Below the pieces are notes generated by a model, which saw only the letters and a list, made by a program, of their open reading frames with translations, ran no database searches and had not been told where the DNA came from. This document shows, one piece after another, positions 13,095-27,257 of a stretch of 64,000 bases of DNA. Numbering within the stretch: the first letter of the stretch is position 1; each line of letters begins with the position of its first letter. Position numbers and translations under genes: made by a program. The stretch covers positions 90,150,280 through 90,214,279 of the forward strand of contig OV050033.1 of the NCBI GenBank assembly GCA_920105625.2, written 5' to 3'. The stretch comes from Clusia tigrina. Its lineage: Eukaryota > Arthropoda > Insecta > Diptera > Clusiidae.

Positions 13095-13486
13095 TACTCG
13101 AGCCTCTTGTCAATTTAAGTTATCGCTCAAAGCTATGCTACCCTTGAGTCCCAAATCAAACAGAGATAAAACTTCAAATGGCCCTAACTTCTATACATTA
13201 CGTCCTACAACTACCAAAGTTTGCAACATACAAATGCTTGTAACTTTTTACTGGAGCATCAAAAAACCTTGAAATTTTGTGACAATAAAGTACTCGAGCC
13301 TCTTATCAATTTAAGCAATCGCTCAAAGCTATGCTACTCTTGAGTCCCAAATCAAACAATGATAAAACTTCAAATGGCCCTAACTTCTATACGGCACGTC
13401 CTACACCTATCAAAGTTTGCAACATACAAATGTTTGTATCTTTTTACTGGAGCGTCATAAAACTTTGAAATTTTGTAACAATAAAG

Positions 13487-14457
13487 TACTCGAGCCTCTT
13501 GTCAATTTAAGCTATCGTTCAAAGCCTTGAGTCCCAAATCAAACACTGATAAAACTTCAAATTACCATAACTTCTGCACGGTACGTCCTGAGCCTATCAA
13601 AGTTTGCCACATACAAATGCTTGTAACTTTTTACTGGAGCGTCATAAGGCCTTGAAATTTTGTAACAATAAAGTACTCGAGCCTCTTGTCAATTTAAGCT
13701 ATCGCTCAAAGCTATGCTACCCTTGAGTCCCAATTCAAACACTGATAAAACTTCAAATGGCCCTAACTTCTATACGGTACGTCCTACACCTATCAAAGTT
13801 TGCAACATACAAATGCTTGTAACTTTTTACTGGAGCGTCATAAAACCTTGAAATTTTGTAACAATAAAGTACTCGAGCCTCTTGTCAATTTAAGCTATCG
13901 CTCAAAGCTATGCTACCCTTGAGTCCCAATTCAAACACTGATAAAACTTCAAATGGCCCTAACTTCTATACGGTACGTCCTACACCTATCAAAGTTTGCA
14001 ACATACAAATGCTTGTAACTTTTTACTGGAGCGTCATAAAACCTTGAAATTTTGTAACAATAAAGTACTCGAGCCTCTTGTCAATTTAAGTTATCGCTCA
14101 AAGCTATGCTACCCTTGAGTCCCAAATCAAACAGAGATAAAACTTCAAATGGCCCTAACTTCTATACATTACGTCCTACAACTACCAAAGTTTGCAACAT
14201 ACAAATGCTTGTAACTTTTTACTGGAGCATCAAAAAACCTTGAAATTTTGTGACAATAAAGTACTCGAGCCTCTTATCAATTTAAGCAATCGCTCAAAGC
14301 TATGCTACTCTTGAGTCCCAAATCAAACAATGATAAAACTTCAAATGGCCCTAACTTCTATACGGCACGTCCTACACCTATCAAAGTTTGCAACATACAA
14401 ATGTTTGTATCTTTTTACTGGAGCGTCATAAAACTTTGAAATTTTGTAACAATAAAG
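13487..14457 (+). repeat. 5-monomer unit D-A-A-B-C (971 bp)
   Basis: Monomers start at 13487, 13674, 13870, 14066 and 14262. The unit repeats at once at 14458 and also at 15625, 16596 (there with E and F replacing part), 17567, 20666, 23766, 25120 and 26091. It is the commonest higher-order unit of the core. Confidence 0.9.
13674..13869 (+). repeat. Representative monomer (type A, 196 bp)
   Basis: This is a good reference copy. It matches the window-wide consensus except for T instead of A at monomer position 61 (CCCAATTC), the mark of type A, the commonest type in the 9-30 kb core. It carries overlapping palindromes AGTACT and CTCGAG at the junction with its neighbour, one AATAAA near its 3' end, and five CpG sites. 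Its length, 3 x 65 + 1, shifts the reading frame in each successive monomer, so the array cannot hold a long frame. Confidence 0.95.
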
Positions 14458-15624
14458 TACTCGAGCCTCTTGTCAATTTAAGCTATCGTTCAAAGCCTTG
14501 AGTCCCAAATCAAACACTGATAAAACTTCAAATTACCATAACTTCTGCACGGTACGTCCTGAGCCTATCAAAGTTTGCCACATACAAATGCTTGTAACTT
14601 TTTACTGGAGCGTCATAAGGCCTTGAAATTTTGTAACAATAAAGTACTCGAGCCTCTTGTCAATTTAAGCTATCGCTCAAAGCTATGCTACCCTTGAGTC
14701 CCAATTCAAACACTGATAAAACTTCAAATGGCCCTAACTTCTATACGGTACGTCCTACACCTATCAAAGTTTGCAACATACAAATGCTTGTAACTTTTTA
14801 CTGGAGCGTCATAAAACCTTGAAATTTTGTAACAATAAAGTACTCGAGCCTCTTGTCAATTTAAGCTATCGCTCAAAGCTATGCTACCCTTGAGTCCCAA
14901 TTCAAACACTGATAAAACTTCAAATGGCCCTAACTTCTATACGGTACGTCCTACACCTATCAAAGTTTGCAACATACAAATGCTTGTAACTTTTTACTGG
15001 AGCGTCATAAAACCTTGAAATTTTGTAACAATAAAGTACTCGAGCCTCTTGTCAATTTAAGTTATCGCTCAAAGCTATGCTACCCTTGAGTCCCAAATCA
15101 AACAGAGATAAAACTTCAAATGGCCCTAACTTCTATACATTACGTCCTACAACTACCAAAGTTTGCAACATACAAATGCTTGTAACTTTTTACTGGAGCA
15201 TCAAAAAACCTTGAAATTTTGTGACAATAAAGTACTCGAGCCTCTTATCAATTTAAGCAATCGCTCAAAGCTATGCTACTCTTGAGTCCCAAATCAAACA
15301 ATGATAAAACTTCAAATGGCCCTAACTTCTATACGGCACGTCCTACACCTATCAAAGTTTGCAACATACAAATGTTTGTATCTTTTTACTGGAGCGTCAT
15401 AAAACTTTGAAATTTTGTAACAATAAAGTACTCGAGCCTCTTGTCAATTTAAGCTATCGCTCAAAGCTATGCTACCCTTGAGTCCCAATTCAAACACTGA
15501 TAAAACTTCAAATGGCCCTAACTTCTATACGGTACGTCCTACACCTATCAAAGTTTGCAACATACAAATGCTTGTAACTTTTTACTGGAGCGTCATAAAA
15601 CCTTGAAATTTTGTAACAATAAAG
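14458..15624 (+). repeat. 6-monomer unit D-A-A-B-C-A (1167 bp)
   Basis: As the 971-bp unit but with an extra A (15429-15624) before the next D. The same six-monomer form occurs at 20666-21832 and 26091-27257, so this extended unit has itself been copied. Confidence 0.88.
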
Positions 15625-16782
15625 TACTCGAGCCTCTTGTCAATTTAAGCTATCGTTCAAAGCCTTGAGTCCCAAATCAAACACTGATAAAACTTCAAAT
15701 TACCATAACTTCTGCACGGTACGTCCTGAGCCTATCAAAGTTTGCCACATACAAATGCTTGTAACTTTTTACTGGAGCGTCATAAGGCCTTGAAATTTTG
15801 TAACAATAAAGTACTCGAGCCTCTTGTCAATTTAAGCTATCGCTCAAAGCTATGCTACCCTTGAGTCCCAATTCAAACACTGATAAAACTTCAAATGGCC
15901 CTAACTTCTATACGGTACGTCCTACACCTATCAAAGTTTGCAACATACAAATGCTTGTAACTTTTTACTGGAGCGTCATAAAACCAAGAAATTTTGTAAC
16001 AATAAAGTACTCGAGCCTCTTGTCAATTTAAGCTATCGCTCAAAGCTATGCTACCCTTGAGTCCCAATTCAAACACTGATAAAACTTCAAATGGCCCTAA
16101 CTTCTATACGGTACGTCCTACACCTATCAAAGTTTGCAACATACAAATGCTTGTAACTTTTTACTGGAGCGTCATAAAACCTTGAAATTTTGTAACAATA
16201 AAGTACTCGAGCCTCTTGTCAATTTAAGTTATCGCTCAAAGCTATGCTACCCTTGAGTCCCAAATCAAACAGAGATAAAACTTCAAATGGCCCTAACTTC
16301 TATACATTACGTCCTACAACTACCAAAGTTTGCAACATACAAATGCTTGTAACTTTTTACTGGAGCATCAAAAAACCTTGAAATTTTGTGACAATAAAGT
16401 ACTCGAGCCTCTTATCAATTTAAGCAATCGCTCAAAGCTATGCTACTCTTGAGTCCCAAATCAAACAATGATAAAACTTCAAATGGCCCTAACTTCTATA
16501 CGGCACGTCCTACACCTATCAAAGTTTGCAACATACAAATGTTTGTATCTTTTTACTGGAGCGTCATAAAACTTTGAAATTTTGTAACAATAAAGTACTC
16601 GAGCCTCTTGTCAATTTAAGCTATCGTTCAAAGCCTTGAGTCCCAAATCAAACACTGATAAAACTTCAAATTACCATAACTTCTGCACGGTACGTCCTGA
16701 GCCTATCAAAGTTTGCCACATACAAATGCTTGTAACTTTTTACTGGAGCGTCATAAGGCCTTGAAATTTTGTAACAATAAAG

Positions 16783-17566
16783 TACTCGAGCCTCTTGTCA
16801 ATTTAAGCTATCGCTCAAAGCTATGCTACCCTTGAGTCCCAATTCAAACACTGATAAAACTTCAAATGGCCCTAACTTCTATACGGTACGTCCTACACCT
16901 ATCAAAGTTTGCAACATACAAATGCTTGTAACTTTTTACTGGAGCGTCATAAAACCTTTAAATTTTGTAACAATAAAGTACTCGAGCCTCTTGTCAATTT
17001 AAGCTATCGCTCAGAGCTATGCTACCCTTGACTCCCAAATCAAACACAGATAAAACTTCAAATGGCCCTAACTTCTATACATTACGTTCAACAACTACCA
17101 AAGTTTGCAACATACAAATGCTTGTAACTTTTTACTGGAGCGTCAAAAAACCTTGAAATTTTGTGACAATAAAGTACTCGAGCCTCTTGTCAATTTCAGC
17201 TATCGCTCAAAGCTATGCTACCCTTGAGTCCCAAATCAAACACTGATAAAACTTCAAATGGCCCTAACTTCTATACGGTACGTCCTACACCTATCAAAGT
17301 TTGCAACATACAAATGCTTGTATCTTTTTACTGGAGCGTCATAAAACCTTGAAATTTTGTAACAATAAAGTACTCGAGCCTCTTGTCAATTTAAGCTATC
17401 GCTCAAAGCTATGCTACCCTTGAGTCCCAATTCAAACACTGATAAAACTTCAAATGGCCCTAACTTCTATACGGTACGTCCTACACCTATCAAAGTTTGC
17501 AACATACAAATGCTTGTAACTTTTTACTGGAGCGTCATAAAACCTTGAAATTTTGTAACAATAAAG
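16783..17566 (+). repeat. A-E-F-A island inside the core
   Basis: Monomers at 16783 (A ending CCTTTAAA), 16979 (E), 17175 (F) and 17371 (A) reproduce part of the 1363-bp HOR seen at 9816 and 11179. The preceding B-C-D also fits, so B through A at 16204-17566 is one full 1363-bp unit displaced into the core. The next monomer begins TACTAGAGCC, which has lost the CTCGAG palindrome. Confidence 0.88.
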
Positions 17567-18537
17567 TACTAGAGCCTCTTGTCAATTTAAGCTATCGTTC
17601 AAAGCCTTGAGTCCCAAATCAAACACTGATAAAACTTCAAATTACCATAACTTCTGCACGGTACGTCCTGAGCCTATCAAAGTTTGCCACATACAAATGC
17701 TTGTAACTTTTTACTGGAGCGTCATAAGGCCTTGAAATTTTGTAACAATAAAGTACTCGAGCCTCTTGTCAATTTAAGCTATCGCTCAAAGCTATGCTAC
17801 CCTTGAGTCCCAATTCAAACACTGATAAAACTTCAAATGGCCCTAACTTCTATACGGTACGTCCTACACCTATCAAAGTTTGCAACATACAAATGCTTGT
17901 AACTTTTTACTGGAGCGTCATAAAACCTTGAAATTTTGTAACAATAAAGTACTCGAGCCTCTTGTCAATTTAAGCTATCGCTCAAAGCTATGCTACCCTT
18001 GAGTCCCAATTCAAACACTGATAAAACTTCAAATGGCCCTAACTTCTATACGGTACGTCCTACACCTATCAAAGTTTGCAACATACAAATGCTTGTAACT
18101 TTTTACTGGAGCGTCATAAAACCTTGAAATTTTGTAACAATAAAGTACTCGAGCCTCTTGTCAATTTAAGTTATCGCTCAAAGCTATGCTACCCTTGAGT
18201 CCCAAATCAAACAGAGATAAAACTTCAAATGGCCCTAACTTCTATACATTACGTCCTACAACTACCAAAGTTTGCAACATACAAATGCTTGTAACTTTTT
18301 ACTGGAGCATCAAAAAACCTTGAAATTTTGTGACAATAAAGTACTCGAGCCTCTTATCAATTTAAGCAATCGCTCAAAGCTATGCTACTCTTGAGTCCCA
18401 AATCAAACAATGATAAAACTTCAAATGGCCCTAACTTCTATACGGCACGTCCTACACCTATCAAAGTTTGCAACATACAAATGTTTGTATCTTTTTACTG
18501 GAGCGTCATAAAACTTTGAAATTTTGTAACAATAAAG

Positions 18538-19882
18538 TACTCGAGCCTCTTGTCAATTTAAGCTATCGTTCAAAGCCTTGAGTCCCAAATCAAACACTGA
18601 TAAAACTTCAAATTACCATAACTTCTGCACGGTACGTCCTGAGCCTATCAAAGTTTGCCACATACAAATGCTTGTAACTTTTTACTGGAGCGTCATAAGG
18701 CCTTGAAATTTTGTAACAATAAAGTACTCGAGCCTCTTGTCAATTTAAGCTATCGCTCAAAGCTATGCTACCCTTGAGTCCCAATTCAAACACTGATAAA
18801 ACTTCAAATGGCCCTAACTTCTATACGGTACGTCCTACACCTATCAAAGTTTGCAACATACAAATGCTTGTAACTTTTTACTGGAGCGTCATAAAACTTT
18901 GAAATTTTGTAACAATAAAGTACTCGAGCCTCTTGTCAATTTAAGCTATCGTTCAAAGCCTTGAGTCCCAAATCAAACACTGATAAAACTTCAAATTACC
19001 ATAACTTCTGCACGGTACGTCCTGAGCCTATCAAAGTTTGCCACATACAAATGCTTGTAACTTTTTACTGGAGCGTCATAAGGCCTTGAAATTTTGTAAC
19101 AATAAAGTACTCGAGCCTCTTGTCAATTTAAGCTATCGCTCAAAGCTATGCTACCCTTGAGTCCCAATTCAAACACTGATAAAACTTCAAATGGCCCTAA
19201 CTTCTATACGGTACGTCCTACACCTATCAAAGTTTGCAACATACAAATGCTTGTAACTTTTTACTGGAGCGTCATAAAACCTTTAAATTTTGTAACAATA
19301 AAGTACTCGAGCCTCTTGTCAATTTAAGCTATCGCTCAAAGCTATGCTACCCTTGAGTCCCAATTCAAACACTGATAAAACTTCAAATGGCCCTAACTTC
19401 TATACGGTACGTCCTACACCTATCAAAGTTTGCAACATACAAATGCTTGTAACTTTTTACTGGAGCGTCATAAAACCTTGAAATTTTGTAACAATAAAGT
19501 ACTCGAGCCTCTTGTCAATTTAAGCTATCGTTCAAAGCCTTGAGTCCCAAATCAAACACTGATAAAACTTCAAATTACCATAACTTCTGCACGGTACGTC
19601 CTGAGCCTATCAAAGTTTGCCACATACAAATGCTTGTAACTTTTTACTGGAGCGTCATAAGGCCTTGAAATTTTGTAACAATAAAGTACTCGAGCCTCTT
19701 GTCAATTTAAGCTATCGCTCAAAGCTATGCTACCCTTGAGTCCCAATTCAAACACTGATAAAACTTCAAATGGCCCTAACTTCTATACGGTACGTCCTAC
19801 ACCTATCAAAGTTTGCAACATACAAATGCTTGTAACTTTTTACTGGAGCGTCATAAAACCTTTAAATTTTGTAACAATAAAG
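18538..19882 (+). repeat. Run of D-A dimers (383 bp) with one extra A
   Basis: Order D 18538, A 18725, D 18921, A 19108, A 19304, D 19500, A 19687. The A at 18725 ends AACTTTGAAA, the ending normal for C, which suggests that A and C ends were joined by exchange just before D. Confidence 0.85.
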
Positions 19883-20077
19883 TACTCGAGCCTCTTGTCA
19901 ATTTAAGCTATCGCTCAAAGCTATGCTACCCTTGAGTCCCAATTCAAACACTGATAAAACTTCAAATGGCCCTAACTTCTATACGGTACGTCCTACACCT
20001 ATCAAAGTTTGCAACATACAATGCTTGTAACTTTTTACTGGAGCGTCATAAAACCTTGAAATTTTGTAACAATAAAG
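19883..20077 (+). repeat. 195-bp A monomer with a single-base deletion
   Basis: Near 20018 the text reads CATACAATGC where all other A copies read CATACAAATGC. I saw this change only here, so it can act as a unique tag in an otherwise uniform stretch. Confidence 0.85.
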
Positions 20078-22411
20078 TACTCGAGCCTCTTGTCAATTTA
20101 AGTTATCGCTCAAAGCTATGCTACCCTTGAGTCCCAAATCAAACAGAGATAAAACTTCAAATGGCCCTAACTTCTATACATTACGTCCTACAACTACCAA
20201 AGTTTGCAACATACAAATGCTTGTAACTTTTTACTGGAGCATCAAAAAACCTTGAAATTTTGTGACAATAAAGTACTCGAGCCTCTTATCAATTTAAGCA
20301 ATCGCTCAAAGCTATGCTACTCTTGAGTCCCAAATCAAACAATGATAAAACTTCAAATGGCCCTAACTTCTATACGGCACGTCCTACACCTATCAAAGTT
20401 TGCAACATACAAATGTTTGTATCTTTTTACTGGAGCGTCATAAAACTTTGAAATTTTGTAACAATAAAGTACTCGAGCCTCTTGTCAATTTAAGCTATCG
20501 CTCAAAGCTATGCTACCCTTGAGTCCCAATTCAAACACTGATAAAACTTCAAATGGCCCTAACTTCTATACGGTACGTCCTACACCTATCAAAGTTTGCA
20601 ACATACAAATGCTTGTAACTTTTTACTGGAGCGTCATAAAACCTTGAAATTTTGTAACAATAAAGTACTCGAGCCTCTTGTCAATTTAAGCTATCGTTCA
20701 AAGCCTTGAGTCCCAAATCAAACACTGATAAAACTTCAAATTACCATAACTTCTGCACGGTACGTCCTGAGCCTATCAAAGTTTGCCACATACAAATGCT
20801 TGTAACTTTTTACTGGAGCGTCATAAGGCCTTGAAATTTTGTAACAATAAAGTACTCGAGCCTCTTGTCAATTTAAGCTATCGCTCAAAGCTATGCTACC
20901 CTTGAGTCCCAATTCAAACACTGATAAAACTTCAAATGGCCCTAACTTCTATACGGTACGTCCTACACCTATCAAAGTTTGCAACATACAAATGCTTGTA
21001 ACTTTTTACTGGAGCGTCATAAAACCTTGAAATTTTGTAACAATAAAGTACTCGAGCCTCTTGTCAATTTAAGCTATCGCTCAAAGCTATGCTACCCTTG
21101 AGTCCCAATTCAAACACTGATAAAACTTCAAATGGCCCTAACTTCTATACGGTACGTCCTACACCTATCAAAGTTTGCAACATACAAATGCTTGTAACTT
21201 TTTACTGGAGCGTCATAAAACCTTGAAATTTTGTAACAATAAAGTACTCGAGCCTCTTGTCAATTTAAGTTATCGCTCAAAGCTATGCTACCCTTGAGTC
21301 CCAAATCAAACAGAGATAAAACTTCAAATGGCCCTAACTTCTATACATTACGTCCTACAACTACCAAAGTTTGCAACATACAAATGCTTGTAACTTTTTA
21401 CTGGAGCATCAAAAAACCTTGAAATTTTGTGACAATAAAGTACTCGAGCCTCTTATCAATTTAAGCAATCGCTCAAAGCTATGCTACTCTTGAGTCCCAA
21501 ATCAAACAATGATAAAACTTCAAATGGCCCTAACTTCTATACGGCACGTCCTACACCTATCAAAGTTTGCAACATACAAATGTTTGTATCTTTTTACTGG
21601 AGCGTCATAAAACTTTGAAATTTTGTAACAATAAAGTACTCGAGCCTCTTGTCAATTTAAGCTATCGCTCAAAGCTATGCTACCCTTGAGTCCCAATTCA
21701 AACACTGATAAAACTTCAAATGGCCCTAACTTCTATACGGTACGTCCTACACCTATCAAAGTTTGCAACATACAAATGCTTGTAACTTTTTACTGGAGCG
21801 TCATAAAACCTTGAAATTTTGTAACAATAAAGTACTCGAGCCTCTTGTCAATTTAAGCTATCGTTCAAAGCCTTGAGTCCCAAATCAAACACTGATAAAA
21901 CTTCAAATTACCATAACTTCTGCACGGTACGTCCTGAGCCTATCAAAGTTTGCCACATACAAATGCTTGTAACTTTTTACTGGAGCGTCATAAGGCCTTG
22001 AAATTTTGTAACAATAAAGTACTCGAGCCTCTTGTCAATTTAAGCTATCGCTCAAAGCTATGCTACCCTTGAGTCCCAATTCAAACACTGATAAAACTTC
22101 AAATGGCCCTAACTTCTATACGGTACGTCCTACACCTATCAAAGTTTGCAACATACAAATGCTTGTATCTTTTTACTGGAGCGTCATAAAACCTTGAAAT
22201 TTTGTAACAATAAAGTACTCGAGCCTCTTGTCAATTTAAGCTATCGCTCAAAGCTATGCTACCCTTGAGTCCCAATTCAAACACTGATAAAACTTCAAAT
22301 GGCCCTAACTTCTATACGGTACGTCCTACACCTATCAAAGTTTGCAACATACAAATGCTTGTAACTTTTTACTGGAGCGTCATAAAACCTTGAAATTTTG
22401 TAACAATAAAG

Positions 22412-22803
22412 TACTCGAGCCTCTTGTCAATTTAAGTTATCGCTCAAAGCTATGCTACCCTTGAGTCCCAAATCAAACAGAGATAAAACTTCAAATGGCC
22501 CTAACTTCTATACATTACGTCCTACAACTACCAAAGTTTGCAACATACAAATGCTTGTAACTTTTTACTGGAGCATCATAAAACCTTGAAATTTTGTAAC
22601 AATAAAGTACTCGAGCCTCTTGTCAATTTAAGTTATCGCTCAAAGCTATGCTACTCTTGAGTCCCAAATCAAACAATGATAAAACTTCAAATGGCCCTAA
22701 CTTCTATACGGCACGTCCTACACCTATCAAAGTTTGCAACATACAAATGTTTGTATCTTTTTACTGGAGCGTCATAAAACTTTGAAATTTTGTAACAATA
22801 AAG
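22412..22803 (+). repeat. Hybrid B and C monomers with an A/B patch
   Basis: The B monomer at 22412 keeps GAGCATC but then switches to CATAAAACC and GTAACAATAAAG (type A ending). The next monomer begins with CTTGTCAATTTAAGTTATCG (B) and then changes to the C marks ACTCTTGAG, ACAATGATAAA, ACGGCACG and GTTTGTATC. The foreign patch is bounded by 22579 and 22654, about 76 bp. Neighbours on both sides keep their order, as expected for conversion rather than crossing-over. Confidence 0.85.
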
Positions 22804-24736
22804 TACTCGAGCCTCTTGTCAATTTAAGCTATCGTTCAAAGCCTTGAGTCCCAAATCAAACACTGATAAAACTTCAAATTACCATAACTTCTGCACGGTA
22901 CGTCCTGAGCCTATCAAAGTTTGCCACATACAAATGCTTGTAACTTTTTACTGGAGCGTCATAAGGCCTTGAAATTTTGTAACAATAAAGTACTCGAGCC
23001 TCTTGTCAATTTAAGCTATCGCTCAAAGCTATGCTACCCTTGAGTCCCAATTCAAACACTGATAAAACTTCAAATGGCCCTAACTTCTATACGGTACGTC
23101 CTACACCTATCAAAGTTTGCAACATACAAATGCTTGTAACTTTTTACTGGAGCGTCATAAAACCTTTAAATTTTGTAACAATAAAGTACTCGAGCCTCTT
23201 GTCAATTTAAGCTATCGCTCAAAGCTATGCTACCCTTGAGTCCCAATTCAAACACTGATAAAACTTCAAATGGCCCTAACTTCTATACGGTACGTCCTAC
23301 ACCTATCAAAGTTTGCAACATACAAATGCTTGTAACTTTTTACTGGAGCGTCATAAAACCTTGAAATTTTGTAACAATAAAGTACTCGAGCCTCTTGTCA
23401 ATTTAAGCTATCGTTCAAAGCCTTGAGTCCCAAATCAAACACTGATAAAACTTCAAATTACCATAACTTCTGCACGGTACGTCCTGAGCCTATCAAAGTT
23501 TGCCACATACAAATGCTTGTAACTTTTTACTGGAGCGTCATAAGGCCTTGAAATTTTGTAACAATAAAGTACTCGAGCCTCTTGTCAATTTAAGCTATCG
23601 CTCAAAGCTATGCTACCCTTGAGTCCCAATTCAAACACTGATAAAACTTCAAATGGCCCTAACTTCTATACGGTACGTCCTACACCTATCAAAGTTTGCA
23701 ACATACAAATGCTTGTATCTTTTTACTGGAGCGTCATAAAACCTTGAAATTTTGTAACAATAAAGTACTCGAGCCTCTTGTCAATTTAAGCTATCGTTCA
23801 AAGCCTTGAGTCCCAAATCAAACACTGATAAAACTTCAAATTACCATAACTTCTGCACGGTACGTCCTGAGCCTATCAAAGTTTGCCACATACAAATGCT
23901 TGTAACTTTTTACTGGAGCGTCATAAGGCCTTGAAATTTTGTAACAATAAAGTACTCGAGCCTCTTGTCAATTTAAGCTATCGCTCAAAGCTATGCTACC
24001 CTTGAGTCCCAATTCAAACACTGATAAAACTTCAAATGGCCCTAACTTCTATACGGTACGTCCTACACCTATCAAAGTTTGCAACATACAAATGCTTGTA
24101 ACTTTTTACTGGAGCGTCATAAAACCTTGAAATTTTGTAACAATAAAGTACTCGAGCCTCTTGTCAATTTAAGCTATCGCTCAAAGCTATGCTACCCTTG
24201 AGTCCCAATTCAAACACTGATAAAACTTCAAATGGCCCTAACTTCTATACGGTACGTCCTACACCTATCAAAGTTTGCAACATACAAATGCTTGTAACTT
24301 TTTACTGGAGCGTCATAAAACCTTGAAATTTTGTAACAATAAAGTACTCGAGCCTCTTGTCAATTTAAGTTATCGCTCAAAGCTATGCTACCCTTGAGTC
24401 CCAAATCAAACAGAGATAAAACTTCAAATGGCCCTAACTTCTATACATTACGTCCTACAACTACCAAAGTTTGCAACATACAAATGCTTGTAACTTTTTA
24501 CTGGAGCATCAAAAAACCTTGAAATTTTGTGACAATAAAGTACTCGAGCCTCTTATCAATTTAAGCAATCGCTCAAAGCTATGCTACTCTTGAGTCCCAA
24601 ATCAAACAATGATAAAACTTCAAATGGCCCTAACTTCTATACGGCACGTCCTACACCTATCAAAGTTTGCAACATACAAATGTTTGTATCTTTTTACTGG
24701 AGCGTCATAAAACTTTGAAATTTTGTAACAATAAAG
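22804..24736 (+). repeat. D-A dimers and one D-A-A-B-C unit
   Basis: Order D 22804, A 22991, A 23187, D 23383, A 23570 (with TTGTATC), D 23766, A 23953, A 24149, B 24345, C 24541. The A carrying TTGTATC also occurs at 22020, 24924 and 28986, mostly followed by D. Confidence 0.87.
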
Positions 24737-27257
24737 TACTCGAGCCTCTTGTCAATTTAAGCTATCGTTCAAAGCCTTGAGTCCCAAATCAAACACTGAT
24801 AAAACTTCAAATTACCATAACTTCTGCACGGTACGTCCTGAGCCTATCAAAGTTTGCCACATACAAATGCTTGTAACTTTTTACTGGAGCGTCATAAGGC
24901 CTTGAAATTTTGTAACAATAAAGTACTCGAGCCTCTTGTCAATTTAAGCTATCGCTCAAAGCTATGCTACCCTTGAGTCCCAATTCAAACACTGATAAAA
25001 CTTCAAATGGCCCTAACTTCTATACGGTACGTCCTACACCTATCAAAGTTTGCAACATACAAATGCTTGTATCTTTTTACTGGAGCGTCATAAAACCTTG
25101 AAATTTTGTAACAATAAAGTACTCGAGCCTCTTGTCAATTTAAGCTATCGTTCAAAGCCTTGAGTCCCAAATCAAACACTGATAAAACTTCAAATTACCA
25201 TAACTTCTGCACGGTACGTCCTGAGCCTATCAAAGTTTGCCACATACAAATGCTTGTAACTTTTTACTGGAGCGTCATAAGGCCTTGAAATTTTGTAACA
25301 ATAAAGTACTCGAGCCTCTTGTCAATTTAAGCTATCGCTCAAAGCTATGCTACCCTTGAGTCCCAATTCAAACACTGATAAAACTTCAAATGGCCCTAAC
25401 TTCTATACGGTACGTCCTACACCTATCAAAGTTTGCAACATACAAATGCTTGTAACTTTTTACTGGAGCGTCATAAAACCTTGAAATTTTGTAACAATAA
25501 AGTACTCGAGCCTCTTGTCAATTTAAGCTATCGCTCAAAGCTATGCTACCCTTGAGTCCCAATTCAAACACTGATAAAACTTCAAATGGCCCTAACTTCT
25601 ATACGGTACGTCCTACACCTATCAAAGTTTGCAACATACAAATGCTTGTAACTTTTTACTGGAGCGTCATAAAACCTTGAAATTTTGTAACAATAAAGTA
25701 CTCGAGCCTCTTGTCAATTTAAGTTATCGCTCAAAGCTATGCTACCCTTGAGTCCCAAATCAAACAGAGATAAAACTTCAAATGGCCCTAACTTCTATAC
25801 ATTACGTCCTACAACTACCAAAGTTTGCAACATACAAATGCTTGTAACTTTTTACTGGAGCATCAAAAAACCTTGAAATTTTGTGACAATAAAGTACTCG
25901 AGCCTCTTATCAATTTAAGCAATCGCTCAAAGCTATGCTACTCTTGAGTCCCAAATCAAACAATGATAAAACTTCAAATGGCCCTAACTTCTATACGGCA
26001 CGTCCTACACCTATCAAAGTTTGCAACATACAAATGTTTGTATCTTTTTACTGGAGCGTCATAAAACTTTGAAATTTTGTAACAATAAAGTACTCGAGCC
26101 TCTTGTCAATTTAAGCTATCGTTCAAAGCCTTGAGTCCCAAATCAAACACTGATAAAACTTCAAATTACCATAACTTCTGCACGGTACGTCCTGAGCCTA
26201 TCAAAGTTTGCCACATACAAATGCTTGTAACTTTTTACTGGAGCGTCATAAGGCCTTGAAATTTTGTAACAATAAAGTACTCGAGCCTCTTGTCAATTTA
26301 AGCTATCGCTCAAAGCTATGCTACCCTTGAGTCCCAATTCAAACACTGATAAAACTTCAAATGGCCCTAACTTCTATACGGTACGTCCTACACCTATCAA
26401 AGTTTGCAACATACAAATGCTTGTAACTTTTTACTGGAGCGTCATAAAACCTTGAAATTTTGTAACAATAAAGTACTCGAGCCTCTTGTCAATTTAAGCT
26501 ATCGCTCAAAGCTATGCTACCCTTGAGTCCCAATTCAAACACTGATAAAACTTCAAATGGCCCTAACTTCTATACGGTACGTCCTACACCTATCAAAGTT
26601 TGCAACATACAAATGCTTGTAACTTTTTACTGGAGCGTCATAAAACCTTGAAATTTTGTAACAATAAAGTACTCGAGCCTCTTGTCAATTTAAGTTATCG
26701 CTCAAAGCTATGCTACCCTTGAGTCCCAAATCAAACAGAGATAAAACTTCAAATGGCCCTAACTTCTATACATTACGTCCTACAACTACCAAAGTTTGCA
26801 ACATACAAATGCTTGTAACTTTTTACTGGAGCATCAAAAAACCTTGAAATTTTGTGACAATAAAGTACTCGAGCCTCTTATCAATTTAAGCAATCGCTCA
26901 AAGCTATGCTACTCTTGAGTCCCAAATCAAACAATGATAAAACTTCAAATGGCCCTAACTTCTATACGGCACGTCCTACACCTATCAAAGTTTGCAACAT
27001 ACAAATGTTTGTATCTTTTTACTGGAGCGTCATAAAACTTTGAAATTTTGTAACAATAAAGTACTCGAGCCTCTTGTCAATTTAAGCTATCGCTCAAAGC
27101 TATGCTACCCTTGAGTCCCAATTCAAACACTGATAAAACTTCAAATGGCCCTAACTTCTATACGGTACGTCCTACACCTATCAAAGTTTGCAACATACAA
27201 ATGCTTGTAACTTTTTACTGGAGCGTCATAAAACCTTGAAATTTTGTAACAATAAAG

